DNA of 64,000 nucleotides. It comes from Pseudomonas sp. PDM16. Lineage in GTDB: Bacteria > Pseudomonadota > Gammaproteobacteria > Pseudomonadales > Pseudomonadaceae. The position numbers and the translations under genes were made by a program. Where the stretch lies: NCBI RefSeq assembly GCF_014851865.1, contig NZ_JACVAM010000003.1, positions 124,001 to 188,000 of the forward strand. Direction: 5' to 3'. The notes under the pieces were generated by a model. It was not told the DNA's origin, searched no databases, and saw only the letters and a program-made list of their open reading frames with translations. This document shows, one piece after another, positions 61,036-64,000 of the stretch; positions within the stretch are counted from its first letter, which is position 1, and each line of letters opens with the position of its first letter.

Positions 61036-62220
61036 ATGCAAGACGCCGTCATCGTTTCCACCGCCCGTACGCCCATCGCCAAGGCCTTCCGCGGTGCCTT
61101 CAACGACCTCAAGTCGCCGTCCATGAGCGCCGTAGCCATTCGTGCCGCCGTCGAGCGCGCCGGCATCGAACCGGGTGAAATCGAAGACCTGGTGATGGGC
61201 ACCGCCATGCAGGGCGGCACCGCCGCGATCAACCTGGCGCGCCTGTCCGCGCTGGCCGCCGGCCTGCCGCTGTCGGTCAGCGGTCAGACCATCGACCGCC
61301 AGTGCGCCTCCGGCCTGATGGCCATCTCCATCGCCGCCAAGCAGATCATGGTCGACGGCATGGCCGTCACCGTCGGTGCCGGCCAGGAGCAGATCAGCCT
61401 GGTGCAGAACACCCACATGAAATGGTCCGGCGCCGACTACGACCCGGCCGTGGTGAAGATGGCCGAGCATGCCTACATGCCGATGCTGCAGACCGCCGAG
61501 ATCGTCGCCAAGCGCTACAACATCAGCCGCGAAGCCCAGGACGAATACGGCTTCCTGTCGCAGCAACGCACCGCCGCCGCCCAGGCCGCCGGCCTGTTCG
61601 CCAACGAGATCGTTCCAGTTACCGCACGCAAGAAACTGGTGGATAAAGAAACCGGCGCGGTCAGCTTCGAAGACGTCACCCTCAGCCTCGACGAAGGCAA
61701 CCGCCCGCAAACCGTGCTCGGCGACCTGCAGAACCTCAAGCCGGTGATCGAAGGCGGCTGCATCACCGCCGGCAACGCCAGCCAGCTGTCCGACGGCGCT
61801 AGCGCCAGCGTGCTGATGAGCGGCGCCCTGGCGGCCCAGCGCGGCATCCAGCCACTGGGCCTGTATCGCGGTATCGCCGTGGCCGGCCTGGCCCCGGAAG
61901 AGATGGGCATCGGCCCAGTGTTCGCCGTGCCGAAACTGCTCAAGCAGCACGGCCTCACCGTCGACGACATCGGCCTGTGGGAACTCAACGAAGCCTTCGC
62001 CTGCCAGGTGCTGTACAGCGCGCAGAAGCTCGGCATCGACCCGGCCAAACTGAACGTCAACGGCGGCGCCATCGCCATCGGCCACCCCTACGGCATGAGC
62101 GGCGCACGCATGGTCGGCCACGCCCTGCTGGAAGGTAAGCGTCGCGGCGTGAAGTACGTGGTGATCACCATGTGCGTCGGCGGCGGCATGGGCGCTGCCG
62201 GGCTGTTCGAAGTGCTGTAA
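61036..62220 (+). CDS. thiolase family protein (3-ketoacyl-CoA thiolase)
   Basis: This 394-residue thiolase has Cys90 in [10 protein letters not shown], the His of [13 protein letters not shown] and a C-terminal Cys in [13 protein letters not shown] degradative 3-ketoacyl-CoA thiolase role fits the adjacent dehydrogenases. CAGGAG precedes the start, and a hairpin follows. Confidence 0.9.
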   Translation: MQDAVIVSTARTPIAKAFRGAFNDLKSPSMSAVAIRAAVERAGIEPGEIEDLVMGTAMQGGTAAINLARLSALAAGLPLSVSGQTIDRQCASGLMAISIAAKQIMVDGMAVTVGAGQEQISLVQNTHMKWSGADYDPAVVKMAEHAYMPMLQTAEIVAKRYNISREAQDEYGFLSQQRTAAAQAAGLFANEIVPVTARKKLVDKETGAVSFEDVTLSLDEGNRPQTVLGDLQNLKPVIEGGCITAGNASQLSDGASASVLMSGALAAQRGIQPLGLYRGIAVAGLAPEEMGIGPVFAVPKLLKQHGLTVDDIGLWELNEAFACQVLYSAQKLGIDPAKLNVNGGAIAIGHPYGMSGARMVGHALLEGKRRGVKYVVITMCVGGGMGAAGLFEVL

Positions 62221-62229
62221 GGCTCGCCC

Positions 62230-62250
62230 GCGGCCACACTGCGTGGCCGC
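62230..62250 (+). terminator. hairpin after the thiolase gene
   Basis: GCGGCCAC (62230-62237) pairs perfectly with GTGGCCGC (62243-62250) around ACTGC. No T run follows, so termination is plausible only. Confidence 0.5.
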
Positions 62251-62263
62251 AGTTCCCTCCGGC

Positions 62264-62410
62264 CTAGGTTCTGTACGAAAAGTCGCCGAGCGAAGGTCAG
62301 GCAAGGCAAAAACAGGCGAAGAAGCGCAGTTTACGTGGTGTAAATGAGCATTCTGAGCCTGTTTTTAACGCAGCATCACCGAGCGCAGGCACTTTTCGTA
62401 CAGAACCTAG
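62264..62410. mobile_element. MITE-like element with CTAG flanks
   Basis: A 139-bp body (62268-62406) has perfect 16-bp terminal inverted repeats GTTCTGTACGAAAAGT / ACTTTTCGTACAGAAC and is flanked by CTAG on both sides. CTAG is itself palindromic, so its split between repeat and target duplication is undefined. Inside, AAAAACAGGC (62309-62318) pairs with GCCTGTTTTT (62357-62366) around TTTACGTGGTGTAAA. No transposase is encoded. CTAG-type duplications fit the IS5 family. The right flank supplies the TAG stop of the next gene. Confidence 0.85.
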
Positions 62411-63267
62411 CGCTGCAGCCAGAAGCGGCTGTCCGCCTCGGGCAAACCCGCCGGCAAATCGTTGTCGAGAATCAGCAGGCGTCGCTCGCTCAGGCGACTG
62501 CGTGCCACCTCCTTGCCGAAATGACGGTACAGCAACTGCTGGAAGCTGCCGTCGGCCTGGATCAGGCGAATCCCCTCGGCGAAGCGGTCGCGCAATGCCA
62601 CATCCCCGTGATTGAAGGTGAAGTACACCGGCAACTGATAGACCAGCGCCAGGTTCGGCTCGACCATCAGATCCGGATGCTGGGCCGTTCCTGTTCCATC
62701 GATTTCCGGCCAGATCTCATGCAGCGCCCGGTGGTAGTAGTCGAAGCGGTGGCTCTCGAGCATCGCCAGCAGGTTCTCCGGCCGCGAGGTGCCAACCACC
62801 GGCAGGCGATTGAGGGCGAAGCGGGAGAAGTCGCTCCACTGACTGACGAAACCACCACGGAACTGGCGCAGGTCATCCACGGTGCGAACCCGGGCGAAAC
62901 GCGGGGCATCCTCGCGGCGGATCAACAGCAGGCGATAGCCGAGCATGCCAGCGTGGATATCGAACGGCAGCATGTCGAACTGCTGCAGGCGCTCAGCACT
63001 CGGTGGCACGTAGGCCAGGTCCATCTCGCCATCGCGCAGCTGCAGCAGGCAACGCTCCTGTGGAGGGTCATCGGCCATGGCCGGCGCAATGTGCAGCTCA
63101 CCATGGCTGGCCGCCGTACGCGCCAGGATCAGGTTGGCCAGCTCGATGCGATAGGCGTAGCGGCCGGGGTCATGCTGGCACACGCGCAACTCGCCCGCCT
63201 GTACACCACTCGCCAGCACCAGCGAAGCCAGTACCCAGCAGCGCAATGCAACAGACGCGGCGGGCAT
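62407..63267 (-). CDS. periplasmic substrate-binding-like protein
   Basis: This 286-residue protein has a signal peptide (LVLASGVQA, then GELRVCQ) and a type II periplasmic-binding-protein fold of the SBP_bac_3 kind, with FDMLPFDIHAG, GYRLLLIRRED and VYQLPVYFTFNHGD. No transporter genes are adjacent, so a sensory or orphan role is possible. It starts one base after the hemH stop. Its TAG stop coincides with the flank of the MITE-like element. Confidence 0.8.
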   Translation of the reverse strand: MPAASVALRCWVLASLVLASGVQAGELRVCQHDPGRYAYRIELANLILARTAASHGELHIAPAMADDPPQERCLLQLRDGEMDLAYVPPSAERLQQFDMLPFDIHAGMLGYRLLLIRREDAPRFARVRTVDDLRQFRGGFVSQWSDFSRFALNRLPVVGTSRPENLLAMLESHRFDYYHRALHEIWPEIDGTGTAQHPDLMVEPNLALVYQLPVYFTFNHGDVALRDRFAEGIRLIQADGSFQQLLYRHFGKEVARSRLSERRLLILDNDLPAGLPEADSRFWLQR

Positions 63268-63268
63268 G

Positions 63269-64000
63269 TCAGATAACCTGTGGCGCCCGCTCGCAGAGTG
63301 TCTTCAAGGCGGCGACCCATTGCGGGTGGTCGTTCAGGCATGGCACCAGCACCAGCTCCTCGCCACCGGCTTCCTGGAACTGCTCGCGGCCGCGATCACC
63401 AATCTCCTCCAGCGTCTCGATGCAGTCGGCGACGAATGCTGGGCACATCACCAGCAACTTCTTCACCCCAGCCTTGGCCAATTCGTCCAGACGCGCTTCG
63501 GTATAGGGCTCGATCCACTTGGCGCGCCCCAGGCGCGACTGGAACGACACGGACCACTTGCCCGCCGGCAGGCCGGCACGTTCGGCGAACAGCTCGGCGC
63601 TGCGCAGACACTGGCTGCGATAGCAGACCGCCAGGGTCTCGTCGCTGACGCCGGCGCTGCTGGTCGAGGTCAGGCTGTGGCTGGGGTCTTTCACCAGCTT
63701 GCGGATATGCCGCTCGGGCAGGCCGTGGAAGCTCAGCAGCAGATGGTCGAAATCCTGCTCCAGATGCGGTTTGGCGCTCGCCACCAGGGCGTCCAGGTAC
63801 TCGGGCTGATCGTAAAATGGCGGCAGGCTGGCGAACTGCAGCGACAGGTTGTGCTCACGCACCACACGCTTCACCTCCTCCAGCGCCGTCGTCGTAGTGC
63901 TGTCGGCGAACTGCGGGTAGAGCGGCGCCAGGGTCACCTTGCGCACGCCCTGGGCCACCAAGCGTTCGAGCACGCTGGCGAGGGAAGGCTCGCCGTAGCG
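63269..64000 (-). CDS. hemH: ferrochelatase (5' end outside the window)
   Basis: The last 243 codons of a protein of about 340 are present; the frame stays open to the window edge ([14 protein letters not shown]). The catalytic His of [12 protein letters not shown] and the Glu of [16 protein letters not shown] are present, as is the [16 protein letters not shown] block. HemH inserts iron into protoporphyrin IX, the last step of protohaem synthesis. The binding-protein gene follows one base after its stop. Confidence 0.95.
   Translation of the reverse strand, partial: RYGEPSLASVLERLVAQGVRKVTLAPLYPQFADSTTTTALEEVKRVVREHNLSLQFASLPPFYDQPEYLDALVASAKPHLEQDFDHLLLSFHGLPERHIRKLVKDPSHSLTSTSSAGVSDETLAVCYRSQCLRSAELFAERAGLPAGKWSVSFQSRLGRAKWIEPYTEARLDELAKAGVKKLLVMCPAFVADCIETLEEIGDRGREQFQEAGGEELVLVPCLNDHPQWVAALKTLCERAPQVI

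Overview
The window is bacterial chromosome with high GC and dense coding. Its gene content and order are those of Pseudomonas sensu lato. Three conserved pseudomonad blocks are recognisable: dksA-gluQ-cbrAB-crcZ-pcnB-folK-panBCD-pgi-acs; surE-pcm-nlpD-rpoS with truD-ispF and the formaldehyde genes; and mqo-hpt-upp-uraA. From memory of P. aeruginosa PAO1 these blocks lie apart there, so a P. mendocina/oleovorans/pseudoalcaligenes-type lineage is my guess, not a demonstrated placement. No rRNA, tRNA, CRISPR array, prophage or intact insertion sequence was seen.

1-16.8 kb is core metabolism and carbon-source control. The 3' part of dksA, gluQ and a tiny membrane gene overlapping cbrA lead into the CbrA/CbrB two-component system. 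The gap after cbrB holds the decoy RNA crcZ, with a CbrB-type palindrome, a sigma-54 promoter and six A-rich Hfq/Crc motifs. Then come pcnB-folK, panBCD, pgi, a divergent pair of DJ-1/PfpI-domain proteins, and acs. The acs leader carries the same A-rich motif on its Shine-Dalgarno, so regulator and probable target share the window.

16.8-29.4 kb holds an MpaB-type oxygenase, a thiolase, an RNA-methyltransferase-like protein, a large DUF748 envelope protein with two small DUF2845 exported proteins, trmO, the divergent fpr/finR pair, a PilZ protein, two small envelope proteins and pyruvate kinase.

29.4-38.5 kb is a global-regulation and stress block. An rsmZ-type RNA with nine GGA motifs lies downstream of rpoS, with a GacA-box-like site about 170 bp upstream of its promoter. 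Then, on the minus strand, come rpoS, nlpD, pcm, surE, truD and ispF, followed by S-formylglutathione hydrolase and the glutathione-dependent formaldehyde dehydrogenase with its divergent LysR regulator.

38.4-48.2 kb carries a degenerate SRAP-family protein, small conserved proteins, an acyltransferase, a YajG-like lipoprotein, mqo, hpt, upp and uraA. A small frame between mqo and its neighbour is interrupted by an amber codon.

48.2-64 kb is more accessory: a Baeyer-Villiger-type monooxygenase, an SMP-30-like protein, a frameshifted Tat-exported aldo/keto reductase, a nucleotide-transporter-like MFS protein, and a LysR-flanked beta-oxidation-like group (3-hydroxyacyl-CoA dehydrogenase, acyl-CoA dehydrogenase, esterase, iron alcohol dehydrogenase, thioesterase, thiolase). 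A 139-bp MITE-like element sits exactly at the stop codon of a periplasmic binding protein gene next to hemH, which runs off the window end. A 21-bp REP-like inverted repeat occurs twice, at 36.2 and 58.2 kb.
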